The notes beneath the pieces were generated by a model. That model saw only the letters and a program-made list of their open reading frames with translations. It was not told the origin of the DNA and made no database searches. Of a stretch of DNA of 64,000 nucleotides, positions 10,613-22,833 are shown one piece after another (the stretch's first letter is position 1; every line of letters starts with the position of its first letter). The stretch is from Liolophura sinensis (lineage: Eukaryota; Mollusca; Polyplacophora; Chitonida; Chitonidae): the NCBI RefSeq assembly GCF_032854445.1, contig NC_088306.1, positions 10,566,193 to 10,630,192 on the forward strand. Reading direction: 5' to 3'. A program made the translations under genes and the position numbers.

Positions 10613-11587
10613 TTAGGACATTGGCGAGTACATCTGGGGCTCCGTGGGATTGTATTGACGCCAAACAATGGTCTTCCAAGACACCCTCCAATTCCTAGCC
10701 TCTCCGATTTTATTTGCCAAAATCTCATTTCCGCGCCCATAGAAAAGAGCTAGATATGCCATGGAAAAGAAGTAACCCTCACAGAAACCGGTCGGTACAA
10801 AAGCCTTTCAATATCTTTCACCAGTAGTGGACTACTGCACATCTGCACTAAGCGGTTTTAATTGACTTCACTTAAAATGCTCATAATCTGGGAGGATGGA
10901 AACCTCTTGGAGGCTCGACCATTTCAATAGTCTTGCTCTTTTGTGAAAAGCCGGCCAGGTCCAAAGTCCATTAATTTCCCTGTGCTTCTTAAGACTTGGA
11001 AACTTTTCAATGCCGGCCTGATGAAGTCGTCGAACCTTCTGCAATAGGTGGACATTGTGGTGGGTGAATGGCTCGGGCTTCCCCGTGTAGACTTTGTCAG
11101 CACGCTAGCGTTCGACCAAAAGGAGGCCCTTCCACAGTGCCTTGAATGCCCCCATCAGCTCGCGATTCAATGATCGTTTGCCTATTCCGAAGCAGAATGA
11201 AATCTCGAAGTAAAGTGAATTTTGGATCATTTCTTGGCTTGATGACTTCGTTCACGGCGCAGCTCTTCAAGAAGGGTTTCTAGAGATTTATCGGACAATA
11301 GGAAGGCGGGGTACATCGCCCGGGATTGCTCTGTAAATATTTCTTTGTCCCGGCATTAAAACCGTAACTCCGTGTGGCGAGTTGGTGAAAAGACCAATAG
11401 ATGGAGATGCTATAGGTCCGTTCCCGGGATTCCTCCATCTTCGACTGTGAAAGGCTTCATCACCTTGGCGAAGGAATTTCTGGACGGCGGAATGATTCAG
11501 AGCTGCTGCTATGAATGGTTTCTTTATATCTTCCCACTCCAAAGCCCCTTGGTGAAACCGTAAAACGTCAGTATATGTGATATAACT
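10613..11587 (-). pseudogene. Decayed protein-coding stretch, family not recognised
   Basis: About 970 bases on the minus strand show protein-like composition in successive frames. Segment A (11587 to 11288, 99 codons) includes the peptide WEDIKKPFIAAALNHS and ends in TAA. Segment B (11279 to 11097, 60 codons) is in another frame, includes KFTLLRDFILL, and ends in TGA. Segment C (11104 to 10871, 78 codons) is in a third frame, includes INGLWTWPAFHKRARLLKW, and ends in TGA. Segment D (10807 to 10616, 64 codons) is in the frame of C after further TAG and TGA stops, includes CEGYFFSMAYLALFYGRGNE, and ends in TAA at 10613-10615. Two frame changes and several stops argue for a pseudogene. The stretch between C and D could alternatively hide a short intron. 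It is not a transposase I recognise. Confidence 0.6.
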
Positions 11588-11760
11588 TTATCATGTCATA
11601 AAAAGGAAATAAAAATCATGTTTGTGGTTAAAATTTATAGTTTTGATATTGTGTATTTGCCTTTTTTATTACACACAATGCGCCATTCAAAAACCAATTA
11701 TTGTTCACCGAATGCAGTTCAGATTTCACTATTAGTATTTTCGCTTTGCACTGCATTTTT

Positions 11761-11960
11761 NNNNNNNNNNNNNNNNNNNNNNNNNNNNNNNNNNNNNNNN
11801 NNNNNNNNNNNNNNNNNNNNNNNNNNNNNNNNNNNNNNNNNNNNNNNNNNNNNNNNNNNNNNNNNNNNNNNNNNNNNNNNNNNNNNNNNNNNNNNNNNNN
11901 NNNNNNNNNNNNNNNNNNNNNNNNNNNNNNNNNNNNNNNNNNNNNNNNNNNNNNNNNNNN
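11761..11960. other. Assembly gap, exactly 200 N
   Basis: The run is exactly 200 Ns, a round number typical of a scaffolding placeholder rather than a measured gap. It sits exactly between the two copies of the 9.5 kb block: copy 1 ends at its left edge and copy 2 begins at its right edge. The left edge also falls inside a dispersed repeat that recurs at 24989-25225. All open frames crossing it are artefacts. Confidence 0.99.
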
Positions 11961-12435
11961 ACACAGCAAAGTTGATCCGAACTGTGTTTGTTTGGTTCAC
12001 GTAATTCATACTTTTATATTATTGATGGCAAACTGTTATACAACACTGCAATGTGTTTCCAGACATTCATTTACAAAACAAAACTGTTTTGTCAATGCTG
12101 ATTTCCTTTTTGTATATTTCTTATGAGTCTCGGAATAATGAATATCATGACTGCGTCATGTTAATACAAACAGCAGAGATGGCACTGGCACAAATTATAC
12201 AGAGGTTACAAGCTGTACACAGTGATCCCGATGGAGGTATGGCAGCGAATCAGATGGTAGTTCCTTCAAGATAGCACACATATTCCGTTGATGACAACAA
12301 TCTGTTTAGTTTTTGGAAAAAATAATTAGGGATCATTTTAATTTACAATTTTAAGAAATTATCACCCAGAAGTGGGAAATCAAAATTTGTCAATGATGGA
12401 AAGAACTACGGGGGCTTTATATAGAGCTAGTCTTA

Positions 12436-12531
12436 AGGCCTCCGAGGCCGAAGGGGGTAGCACGCCAGCAGGGCGCAATGACCCAGGAGCCTCTCACCAA
12501 TGCAGACGTAAAACACCAATTAAATAAATTA
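12436..12531 (+). mobile_element. Internally deleted SINE (copy 2 counterpart)
   Basis: Identical to the element at 2731-2826, with the same head-to-tail deletion join. The deletion therefore predates the duplication or the assembly split. Confidence 0.8.
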
Positions 12532-12561
12532 ACAACGGCAGCACAAATAGGGATAAAAATC

Positions 12562-12975
12562 TCAACAACAGTAAAGAGAAGCAGGAAATTTCCATGTCAT
12601 TCAGTGGTATGAAGACACGGCAATTTCACTCTCAGAATAACTGTCAGTTAGACCACAGTCCAGATTAGCATGCCGTCAAGGAAAGTAAAATGGAGATAGA
12701 TAGAATTCAATTTCGACAACAGTCACAATATACTGGAAATTCGAAAATTAGTATCGTCAAAGATAAGCAAACATTTCCATCTCGACAACAGTAAAGACTA
12801 TTAATCCCCACTTTGTCAAAGGTAAGGCAACATTTTGTTCTCGATCACAGTAAACGGATACCGGAAATTCCAGTGTCGTTAAAGGTAGGGAGATATTCTA
12901 TAACGACAAGAAGTCAGAACACACCGGTAATTCCTATGTCGTAAGAGTCAAGGGGACATTTCATTTCATACTCCT
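12562..12975 (+). repeat. Decayed minisatellite (copy 2 counterpart)
   Basis: Same degenerate 60-69 bp units as at 2857-3270, with no length change seen between the copies. Confidence 0.6.
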
Positions 12976-13517
12976 TACAGCGCATGAGTTGCTCTCTACC
13001 ATTCGCTTTACATCACTGCCAACACTAGATAAACTTGACCTTTGGAGCATGTGAGACGCACGTATACCTGTTAAGGCTTAGCCTCGTCACGTGAGTCCTC
13101 CCACAGAACTATTTAATCAGTATTCATAAATAAAATTGTTTTACACTTTGCTTAGAATCATATTGTACGTACTATATATAAAGAGAATGTATGTGTATAA
13201 AGTGTTGATAGAGATAAAGGTTGAGACGGATTGTGTGTGTTTTCTGACATCACTTCCTGCTTTATCACCGTGACCCCAGTTGCCTCGGAGTTGTTCATTA
13301 TTTCTGTAGGGGTGGCAGTGACGTAAAGCGAACGGTAGTGAACAGCGCATGTGCAGTAGGGAGTATGATTTCATTTTCGGCAGAATTAAGGAGATACATT
13401 AAATGATTATTTGCCAACTACCATGCAAGAGGAAATGAAAATTGTAAGGTTACTTCAATGACGTCATCTGATAACGTAGTTTATTTTTCCATACATAAAA
13501 ATATCGCGACGTGTAAC

Positions 13518-13665
13518 TAATTTATTTATTGATTTGATTGGTGTTTTACGCCGTACTCAAGAATATTTCGCTTACACGACGGCAACCAACTTTATGGTGG
13601 GAGAAAACCGGGCAGAGCCCGGGGGAAAGGCTGTTGTCAGACCGACGTGTAAGTAAAGAGAAGCA
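13518..13665 (-). mobile_element. SINE fragment (copy 2 counterpart)
   Basis: Identical in compared stretches to 3813-3960: tail plus body, head missing. Confidence 0.8.
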
Positions 13666-13754
13666 AACAACATTTGTGTTTTTTAGTTCATAATTAGATT
13701 ACAAATTGAAAACGGTTATTTTACAGTCTAAAATCCAAGTGCAATAAATGTATA

Positions 13755-14157
13755 GTGGTTGACAGATATAACACGCGGACACACCAGCATTTGAGCTCGG
13801 GTCTCAGCAACCGAAGTCCAATGCTCTACAAACTGAGCTCTACAAACTGAGCTGAAGGGAGTTATCCGCTAGATAATGCCAGTATAACACTGTAAAATTG
13901 CTTCGGTTACACTCCTCCCCACCTACATCCATCCCCTTTTCCAAGACATACCAAAGTCCACAGGCCAAGAGGCCCACGCTTCATGAAAACCTGTGTGGTG
14001 ACGGCGCCAGTGTAATGATTGAAGTATTTATCTACGTGGATGACACTAGGATTTGAACTCGGGTCCCAACAGCCTAAGTCTAGCACTCTACCAAAGGAAA
14101 TCCCCAATGGCTACTGCAAGTATAGGCCTAAGCACTAGAAAGCTGCCTCCGTTACAA
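13755..14157 (-). mobile_element. Dimeric tRNA-like SINE (copy 2 counterpart)
   Basis: Same two tRNA-like units and the same 14-base A-box duplication as at 4050-4452, so both features predate the separation of the two blocks. Confidence 0.65.
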
Positions 14158-15587
14158 CAGTGGCCCTTTAAAGGTAATGTTGCCGTACATCTGAAGGGGA
14201 AATAATATTCAGCTAAATAGAATGGAATATACAAGTTAAAAGAGCGCCTGGCACATTGAAGAAGACAGCAGTCAGACAACTCCGAATAATTTGAAATCGA
14301 ACCGGAACTGTCAAAGTGTGTGTTTCACATCTTTTCGCTATTTAGAAAAAAAATAAGAACATTTGTGTTCTGAGAGGATGTTAAATCGAAGTTGTCAATT
14401 CCGTGTACATAGACATTGGAGAAAGCAAGAACTCTATGTGAATCTCTGTTGCTCCCGGCTAAAATGGCTATTGGAGCGAAGTCATTTTTCTGTAGCCAAT
14501 CACAGCCGTCGGTTCAGCCAGAAGAGAAAAACAATCTGGTCAGGACCACGGGTAGGTGATTTCCCAATAGTCTGATCAAGAAGAAAGGGATACCTGGGTC
14601 CAGTTTACAGTTGTGCCCGTACACAATGAGGCTCGGGTTGATTTAGGGTCGGGCCATTGTTCAACGGCCTTTAGCACGGATATTGCGATGCCGCTAAAGT
14701 TAATACAAGCGACCAGAGACAAAAGCTCGATTCTCGTATCGTATTAGAGTAGAACTGGACTGCATGGGCTTCTCTGAAAAGATTCCAATGAAAAATGATC
14801 GGAATTATTGAATCGGTTTGAAGAAATTTCAGCTATTTTTGTGTCGCCCAACAAAGACTAGGCAGACGTCCAACAAAGTTATTGCGCTGCGCTTTGAGAG
14901 ACAGGCAATCAGCTCTCGGTCACTGCACAATGGAGTCACAATACAGCCGTGTTTAGCGGCACTTCGGTTCTTTCCGGAAGTGAATGGTTGATGTCCGGAC
15001 GGGTTTTGTTCTGCCGGAGGTTCTTTTTAAAGGAGGGTTCTGAAGTTACATATTGCCCTTACGGGGCGGCTAGAGAACGTTTATAGAAGTAGAGCAGATA
15101 AACACCTGTGCTTTAAGCAATGGCTGAGATGGCAGGTGTACTGTGTTAAACATGTTTTTTCTTATCCCTTATCGACAGCATCGTATTCTAAATATAGCTA
15201 TTACATCTTGTGGCATTGATACATGATTTATTAATGGGGTTTTGTGTCATTTGCAAGAGCACATAACATTAAGTTTATAGGCTGTGGAAACCCGGCAATG
15301 CACGGAGGAAACCACTGTCCTCAATGAGGCACCGACAGAATTTCTTCTCCCAACAGGTGGCACTGTGAATTCCGATTTGATTGATGTCAAACATGTTACT
15401 GCTTAGGTTTCAACTATGGTCTACTCACTCCGCCGTCACGCTGTTGACGCTGCAGGAGAATGTCCGGCGTAACTGAAATGACGTAATACGTCCTTCTTTG
15501 GATTTCTGATGGTATCCCACTGTTTGAGGTAGGAATAACCAACACGTTAGACTAGTGAGTCAACTTTCAGATGCTTTCTGGCATTGG

Positions 15588-15695
15588 TTTTATTTATTTA
15601 TCTAATTGGTTTTTTGCGGCGTGGTGAAGAAATTTCACATATACGGTGGCAGCCAGCATTATGGTGGGAAGAAACCGGGTCGAGCTATGGGGGAA
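15588..15695 (-). mobile_element. Degenerate SINE fragment (copy 2 counterpart)
   Basis: Counterpart of 5883-5990. It lies just after the point where the two block copies begin to differ (about 5790 and 15495). Confidence 0.6.
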
Positions 15696-16492
15696 CACAG
15701 GATTATGGCGTTGGTAACTGGTTTGATTTTGTTGTTAGAGACTGAATCGATACCCATTGATTTGTCTGACTTTTGTTAACCCATTTTCTCTGGACATTCG
15801 CTTGGTTCATTAGTAATTGACCTTTATCACAAATTCTATAAATTTATTTACAGAAAAATTTTTTCAAGGGCGTAACCTGATAAAGGGATGTATGTTTGTT
15901 TGTTTATTTGTTTGATTGTTGTTTTACGGTGTAGAAATAAATAACTAATACATTAGGACAAAGTACTCACACAAATTGCCTACATAACGGCAACCGAACA
16001 ATCATGTATACGTAAATCCAAACCGTTCTTGCCCTTCATAGTTCTCCTTTGGATCATGCAATCTGTTTGCCTTTCGTAAACCATTTGATTGCCGTACCTC
16101 GATATACACCCATAGAACTGATTTACGTGCGGCTGAGTATGTCAATGTTGCTATATGTCTTTGTTGCCTTCCTGGTCTAACACTGCCTTCGACAAAGCCA
16201 GGTCGTCTCTCGACATGATCGCAGTCATTAGGTTTTGCAGTTGTATTTTAATTGCCGTCTCTTCATAGACAGGTCAGAAAAATGAGGCTCTCGTGAGAAT
16301 ATACTAATATGCACAGGGGTGGGTCAAATGTACAGGTCCGACACATATTTGTGGGTTATATGCAGTTCGATCGCCAGAATTATCCGGCCAAAGAGATCAT
16401 TTCACTCTACCCTCCATTAAACTATTATGCCTGGCGTTTGTTCATTTGTTTGAGTGGTGTATAAAGGCCTACATGGCATAACTATTTCTGTG

Positions 16493-16652
16493 TTAAATGT
16501 TTAAGGATTGACTGTAATGTTTTAGGGGTATGAAGCAAAAAATCGATGTGCAAACTGTATGAATCCGCTTAACAGCTCACACAAAAGTTTGCACAGCGAT
16601 TTTTTCCTTTATTCCCCAATAAATATTACAGTCAATACTTATAATTCAATTT
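16493..16652. mobile_element. Foldback (MITE-like) element (copy 2 counterpart)
   Basis: Counterpart of 6807-6966. Arms and loop are unchanged where compared. Confidence 0.6.
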
Positions 16653-17895
16653 AAGGAATAAAAAAATGTTATCCGATGTTTTCCTTTCATTCCAAACTGT
16701 GAGAAATGCTAGTTGATTGTTTTGAAGAAGGGAACGCTGTGGACTCTTGAATCTATTAATGAGATTCTCTTGACCAATGAAATTGGTGATCGATGTTCTA
16801 CCGTTACTAAGGGAAAGTTTACATCTGTGGGTCGTTTAAAAAAGAAACATTTAGACGTTGAAATCTGACAGAACTTTAGGCAAAAGAAATGCTGAAGGAG
16901 TTGAATTTATTTTGTGAGACGAATTCTCTGGATGAAAAGACGTTTGCACTTTGAATAACGGACTGCTGTTGTTGATGCACGCTGAAGATATGAGGGATTG
17001 TGTACACAGGTGACTTCGCAATGCCGCATGCAAGACGCGTGTAGTCGTAATATATGGAAGACATCTCACCATCTAAATCTTACTGGTTGTCCTAGGACAA
17101 CACTGTGTATTTTAGGCATCACTTGGAAAGTGATTTTGATCAAACTGGCATGTTATGGCGACGTCATTCGCACTCGGTTGTGGGTAGCATGCACCCCACT
17201 GACTCAGCAGGATTGTCCGTGTCCGTGCCTCTATGTGATCGTACTGAGGTAGGCAGGACTGTTCAACGTCTTAATTCCTCCTAGACTATCAACAGAATTT
17301 GTACTGATGCCCCTGTTTGTGAATGTGAATATAATACAGACAAAAGTAGATATATTGATATAAGATCAATGTCTTTCACTTCTATTCGTCGAAAAAGTAG
17401 TCTTACGTGGGCGTGGCTTCGTTTTTGTTCGGTTTATTGGAGTGTAAACGCCAAAATTTGACCAATCGGATTGCGCCTTACAAGCGCACATTCAGGAAAA
17501 TTAAATTATTTAATAGTATCGATGGGTGATGTCCTTTTGAACTTCAACAATATTCACCTATATCATAAGATATATGTGTAGTACCAATTGTAAGAATCCG
17601 ATATTACAAAGGACATAATTTTTCGTGTGTAATACCGGGAATTCATTTTAGACTTTGACTGTCATTTGTTTTGGTCTTTTTTTGTTTTCTTGACCAGTCC
17701 GTTCCCTCCTTGTCTATATTTGTCCCCTGTTCAAAATGATTGGGGAGTTTCTCCGCCGTTTGTCCTACACTGAGAATATATTTTATGTGGGCAATCCCTT
17801 GTAGAGTAATCAAGGGAACCTTCTAAAATTTTCAGATTTTAAAGAAGACACTTTTAACAAGTGCATCTTATCATCACTTTGTATTCAACTTAGGT

Positions 17896-18153
17896 ATTTG
17901 TGGCCGAGTGGTTAGCGTGCTTGATCAATCGCCTCCGATCGATGCGGCCGATGCAACTGCAAGTTCCAGTTCAGGTTATGCTTTCTTCATCTCCAGTCAT
18001 GCGTGTCAATCAACAAGGGCATGATTGTAGGTTATCATAAGGTATCCACTCAGATTATTTTCATATTTTCATATCATATAAAGCAGACATCTGGGAAAGT
18101 GGGAGAGTATTTAGTATGGTGTAAAACACCATTCAAAACAAAATAAGATAAAT
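17896..18153 (+). mobile_element. tRNA-headed SINE (copy 2 counterpart)
   Basis: Counterpart of 8211-8460. The A box TGGCCGAGTGGTTAGCGTGC is intact. Several substitutions lie in the B-box region, and an ATATTTTCATATCAT-like duplication adds a few bases. Confidence 0.7.
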
Positions 18154-18826
18154 TAGTTTGTACTCCTAATGAAGATTACCTACTTTTAGGCTTCTGAAAC
18201 ATACAGGTGTTTCCAGTAAACACCTTCAAGATGTGCACAGCATCTTCAATTGATTTATTTGTTATTTTTTACTCGAACGTAGGGCGTGGCATACCAGAGG
18301 CTCTCCGATTTACCAAGATGGCACTTGCTCATGCCGCGAATGGCGCTTAGCACTTGTTGGCCTGCGTCTCTATAATGCGACTGGGTGGGGTGTCATGTCT
18401 GGTGTCTTCGACATGATACTTTAATGACGGCAGTACTTTAGCCCTGTCACAAGAAGACACAATATATGTACGCACACCTAAAGACTCCTCGTCGTCTGCC
18501 TGAAAAATTGTTAAGCACGACATTAAACAACAGTTATGTATACAATCATATTTTTACTGATGCAGAGCTCTCTATGCCGATTTCTAATCTCTTTGATCCG
18601 TTATTGAGAATTGGATGTATTTTTGTGTAATCAACTCTTCCACAGTAAGCAATGGGAAGAAATAGAAACTCCTAGATTTTGTAGTAGACACTTTCATGGT
18701 GTGCACGTTGTCTTCAATATGCGTCCGATATATATACTTTTTTCATTTTACTGGTGCTGGACATAGGCAAATTTTTAGCATGTCAATCTCATGTAAGGCA
18801 CATTTTTATGTTTTCAACTCTTCCTA

Positions 18827-19052
18827 CTGACCCAGGAGCCTCTCACCAATCCGGTCCCTGTGAGTTCAAGTCCAGCTTATGCTGGCTTCCCCCCCCCCCC
18901 GGCCGTACGTGGGAAGGTCTGCCAGAAATCTGCAGATTGTCGTGGGTTTCCCCCGGGCTCTGCCCGGTTTCCACCCTCCATAATGCTGGCAGGCGTCGTA
19001 TAAGTGAAATATTCTTGAGAATGGCGTAAAACACCAAACCAATAAATAAATA
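18827..19052 (+). mobile_element. SINE with target-site duplication (copy 2 counterpart)
   Basis: Counterpart of 9134-9372 with the same flanking AACTCTTCCTA repeats (right one at 19053-19063). The poly-C run is 12 rather than 22, the largest length difference within the element. Confidence 0.9.
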
Positions 19053-20278
19053 AACTCTTCCTATAATAGGGAAGAAGTGTTTCATTGGAATTCAAGAGTC
19101 TTGTGGTACACACTTTCAAGATATGCAGAGTATTGTCTGTTTGCTCTCCAATCCTTTTTATAGCTTATAATATATATGCTCTTTACCCCCTTTCAAAAAA
19201 TAATGCCCAGGTGACGGGGAACCCTAGATACAATACTTTGCTTTGATTTTGAATAATAAAAGTCCCATGTCGAAAGCAATGTGCTGTTTCCAGAACATCA
19301 TAACATCCACAAGTTTCAAGTTGTAACTTATGATTCATTATCAGAATGGTCAGGCTAATGAATTGTGAAAACAGGGTTGAACCCTGTAGAAACTATCTCA
19401 CCTCGCCAGGTATTTGACCAGCCTCCAGACTTAACTAAATACAATAGCTTAAGCAATGCTGAATCGCACTTTCTGTAGACTTATAATTTCTTCTTATAAA
19501 TCAAGTCACATCATGATTTTGTTAATCTGCTGACATATCTGTCTGCATTTCACCATGTTTTGGTTAACCAAATGAGAGTGGTTTGAATGTTTAAACCTTG
19601 AAAAATATACTGTTTTAACACGTGCGGAATCCATAAAAAAGCGATGTATTCCAAAAACAGGTCAGAGAAAGAGCTCTAGATCAGATTAAAATGGTGACCC
19701 CAAATCAAATATTAAAACTTCTTGATAGGATTATGGATGGAACAGGAGATGGAACATCTCTCAAATGTAGATTATAGGTTTGAGCAAAAGGTATAGCGGA
19801 AAGATTTCTTGTCTGATAGGAGTTTCCTTGTAATGACAGTGAAATTTAATAATGTTGAGGATGTCTAGCTTCCCGAATTGGGTATGCCGTGTGGTCACAG
19901 TTTATAGCTAGGGCAATGATGTGATGCGATGGACCTCGCCAGTATATTCTTCTTTCGTTACTTTATTTCAGTCACTCCTCCAGCACCGTTGATCACGTGA
20001 CCAGATCTAGGACTTCAGTGGAAGTTGCGTGCCGTATCACAAAAGATGCGAATCCTACACCATTTTGGTCACCAGATTAATGCATTTTTCAAAACAAATT
20101 AACGCATTGAGACCGGGAAAGGAAAGCGATCGGTGTGGCAAAAGAGCGAAGTGATGGCGGCTTTCATGGAAACGGGTGTTTTTTTCTTGAAGAGACTGAG
20201 ACTTTCTCCCAACGCGTGCATGCGATGGTAAATTAATTTCGCTTTAATTTCCAATGAACTTTGTCTGAAGCGCAAACA

Positions 20279-21253
20279 TTAGGACATTGGCGAGTACATC
20301 TGGGGCTCCGTGGGATTGTATTGACGCCAAACAATGGTCTTCCAAGACACCCTCCAATTCCTAGCCTCTCCGATTTTATTTGCCAAAATCTCATTTCCGC
20401 GCCCATAGAAAAGAGCTAGATATGCCATGGAAAAGAAGTAACCCTCACAGAAACCGGTCCGTACAAAAGCCTTTCAATATCTTTCACTAGTAGTGGACTA
20501 CTGCACATCTGCACTAAGCGGTTTTAATTGACTTCACTTAAAATGCTCATAATCTGGGAGGATGGAAACCTCTTGGAGGCTCGACCATTTCAATAGTCTT
20601 GCTCTTTTGTGAAAAGCCGGCCAGGTCCAAAGTCCATTAATTTCCCTGTGCTTCTTAAGACTTGGAAACTTTTCAATGCCGGCCTGATGAAGTCGTCGAA
20701 CCTTCTGCAATAGGTGGACATTGTGGTGGGTGAATGGCTCGGGCTTCCCCGTGTAGACTTTGTCAGCACGCTAGCGTTCGACCAAAAGGAGGCCCTTCCA
20801 CAGTGCCTTGAATGCCCCCATCAGCTCGCGATTCAATGATCGTTTGCCTATTCCGAAGCAGAATGAAATCTCGAAGTAAAGTGAATTTTGGATCATTTCT
20901 TGGCTTGATGACTTCGTTCACGGCGCAGCTCTTCAAGAAGGGTTTCTAGAGATTTATCGGACAATAGGAAGGCGGGGTACATCGCCCGGGATTGCTCTGT
21001 AAATATTTCTTTGTCCCGGCATTAAAACCGTAACTCCGTGTGGCGAGTTGGTGAAAAGACCAATAGATGGAGATGCTATAGGTCCGTTCCCGGGATTCCT
21101 CCATCTTCGACTGTGAAAGGCTTCATCACCTTGGCGAAGGAATTTCTGGACGGCGGAATGATTCAGAGCTGCTGCTATGAATGGTTTCTTTATATCTTCC
21201 CACTCCAAAGCCCCTTGGTGAAACCGTAAAACGTCAGTATATGTGATATAACT
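20279..21253 (-). pseudogene. Decayed coding stretch (copy 2 counterpart)
   Basis: Counterpart of 10613-11587 with the same frame changes and stops. Only two or so substitutions were seen, both in the segment D region. The lesions therefore predate the duplication. Alternatively, both copies represent the same locus. Confidence 0.6.
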
Positions 21254-21336
21254 TTATCATGTCATAAAAAGGAAATAAAAATCATGTTTGTGGTTAAAAT
21301 TTATAGTTTTGATATTGTGTATTTGCCTTTTTTATT

Positions 21337-21540
21337 ACACACAATGCGCCATTCAAAAACCAATTATTGTTCACCGAATGCAGTTCAGATTTCACTATTA
21401 GTATTTTCGCTTTGCACTGCATTTTTTAAGATACGTTTCTTTAATGATTTAAGTTATAAACGTTATCAAATTTATGTTAATTTTCTTTTATTTTTCCACA
21501 GATTTATAAAGGCTTTGACTTCCTTTGACCATTGGTTATT
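21337..21540 (+). repeat. Dispersed repeat R1, copy adjoining the block end
   Basis: This AT-rich stretch matches 24989-25225 with substitutions and indels. Shared landmarks are AATGCAGTTCAG, GTATTTTCGCT, TATCAAATTTATGTT and CCTTTGACCATTGGT. The block copy 1 ends inside the corresponding piece (11671-11760), so the assembly gap edge is in R1. Both R1 copies lie beside a minus-strand SINE tail. Confidence 0.6.
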
Positions 21541-21617
21541 ATATTTATTTATTTATGTGTTTTATGCTGTACTCAAGAATATTTCACTTATACGACGGCA
21601 GCCAGCATTATGGTGGC
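21541..21617 (-). mobile_element. SINE tail fragment
   Basis: Minus-strand tail and the start of the body (CCACCATAATGCTGGCTGCC) with TAAA units. It directly abuts dispersed repeat R1. Confidence 0.75.
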
Positions 21618-21619
21618 AT

Positions 21620-22830
21620 TTCAACATCACTTAATACTCTTGTGACATGCAGTTCTTATTTAGTCATATCCACTTTTATGACAAATGGACTATAATGATG
21701 CATATAAAGGTAAATATGTATATATTTGCTTATTTCATTTGTTCTTTCCCTTACTTGGGAGACAAGTTCGTAGGGTGGAGGAAACTGAAAGAAACCACTA
21801 TTTTATACTCTTGGCTCCTGACAAATCTCCTAAATTAAGGCTGTCAATCAAACAAAACTTTCACCAAGCCGTTCGGATTTTTGTATAGTCATTGGGCAAG
21901 CTGAAGAAGTATCTTGTCAAAGACAGCATGCATAGCACAAATTCGCTCTGGAGTCTAACGTCTGCAAAATTCTGTACCTGCAATACATTGGAATATTGGA
22001 ACTATTGTACTGGATAATTTGTAAGCCTGGTGAATGTAGCATATGAGATACTGGTGTCAAGCTCGGAATGATTTGTTTATGACTTTGTCAATCGCAGCTT
22101 GTTTGACAGCAATGTGGATATGACTAGAAGAATTTGGCCACATTCTAGAAGAAACAATCCGTGGTTGTCAGGAAAAGAGTAAAACTTTCAACGTTACAAA
22201 CATTGGCCAGGGGCCATCTGGTCTGTAAGAAGAACTCACTTGACAGTTCGGCCAGAGAGAGTTTCAAAGACACCTTCATTGATAATTGCATAATAAAATG
22301 GAGCTATAGATAGATTTGTTGTGAAAGCGGATTATATTGATATACACTGTCGAAACTATAAAACAAAATGCCTCAAATTGCGTTGTATTTGAACCAGTTG
22401 TAAATAGCTTTTTAACCTCTTTTCATAAACCTGGGTATTAGGACGAATGAAGTTTCCAACTATTATAAAAATACATGCGTGGCCGAATTTAAAATGTGAT
22501 ATTGTCATGTCTTCATTGGTCATCTCTCACTGATCGCTCTAAGCCATTACGTGTGTTACACTTTTATTCTTTAAGGACCACACACCCTTTAATACTTGTG
22601 TAGGACGTGGCCAAGGCGAATGGAAATCATCAAGTCAGGTTGTTAAGATCCAGCTGATAAATAAACAGAGATTCCATCGGTCATTACACGGGGTATTGGC
22701 CGTTAAAGTTGTAAAGGTTCAAGATTAAACAGTTCCGCAACGAACGCCAAAACTGTCAACACTGGTCAGTTTACATTGGAATCGTACTTAATTAATTATC
22801 TAAAATTAAAAAGAATATTCCATAGATGAT
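21620..22830. other. Non-coding sequence without recognised feature
   Basis: Only overlapping short frames are present, and no repeat core is seen. Sequence is AT-rich with ordinary complexity. Confidence 0.4.
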
Positions 22831-22833
22831 TAA

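Larger units (their letters stand above)
2256..11760 (+). repeat. 9.5 kb duplicated block, copy 1
   Basis: This 9505-base block recurs at 11961-21426 in the same orientation. From 2256 to about 5790 all compared stretches match exactly at a constant offset of 9705. From about 5790 to about 10830 there are scattered substitutions and small indels, including an 18-base segment near 6436-6453 missing from copy 2 and a poly-C run of 22 here against 12 there. From about 10830 to 11760 compared stretches match again at offset 9666. The copy stops abruptly at a run of Ns. Contents: SINE pieces, a dimeric tRNA-like SINE, a foldback element, a decayed minisatellite and a decayed coding stretch. Confidence 0.95.
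11961..21426 (+). repeat. 9.5 kb duplicated block, copy 2
   Basis: This is the second copy (9466 bases) of the block at 2256-11760. Its first base after the gap corresponds to 2256, and the match ends at 21426, corresponding to 11760. Beyond 21426 the sequence continues uninterrupted, so copy 2 shows what should follow copy 1 across the gap if both derive from one locus. Differences from copy 1 are confined to the central part and look like allelic-level polymorphism, with short indels in repeats and isolated substitutions. Confidence 0.95.

Noticed and set aside
11618-12126. Open frames spanning the N run
   Set aside because: Unknown bases are read as open sequence; the flanks are non-coding.
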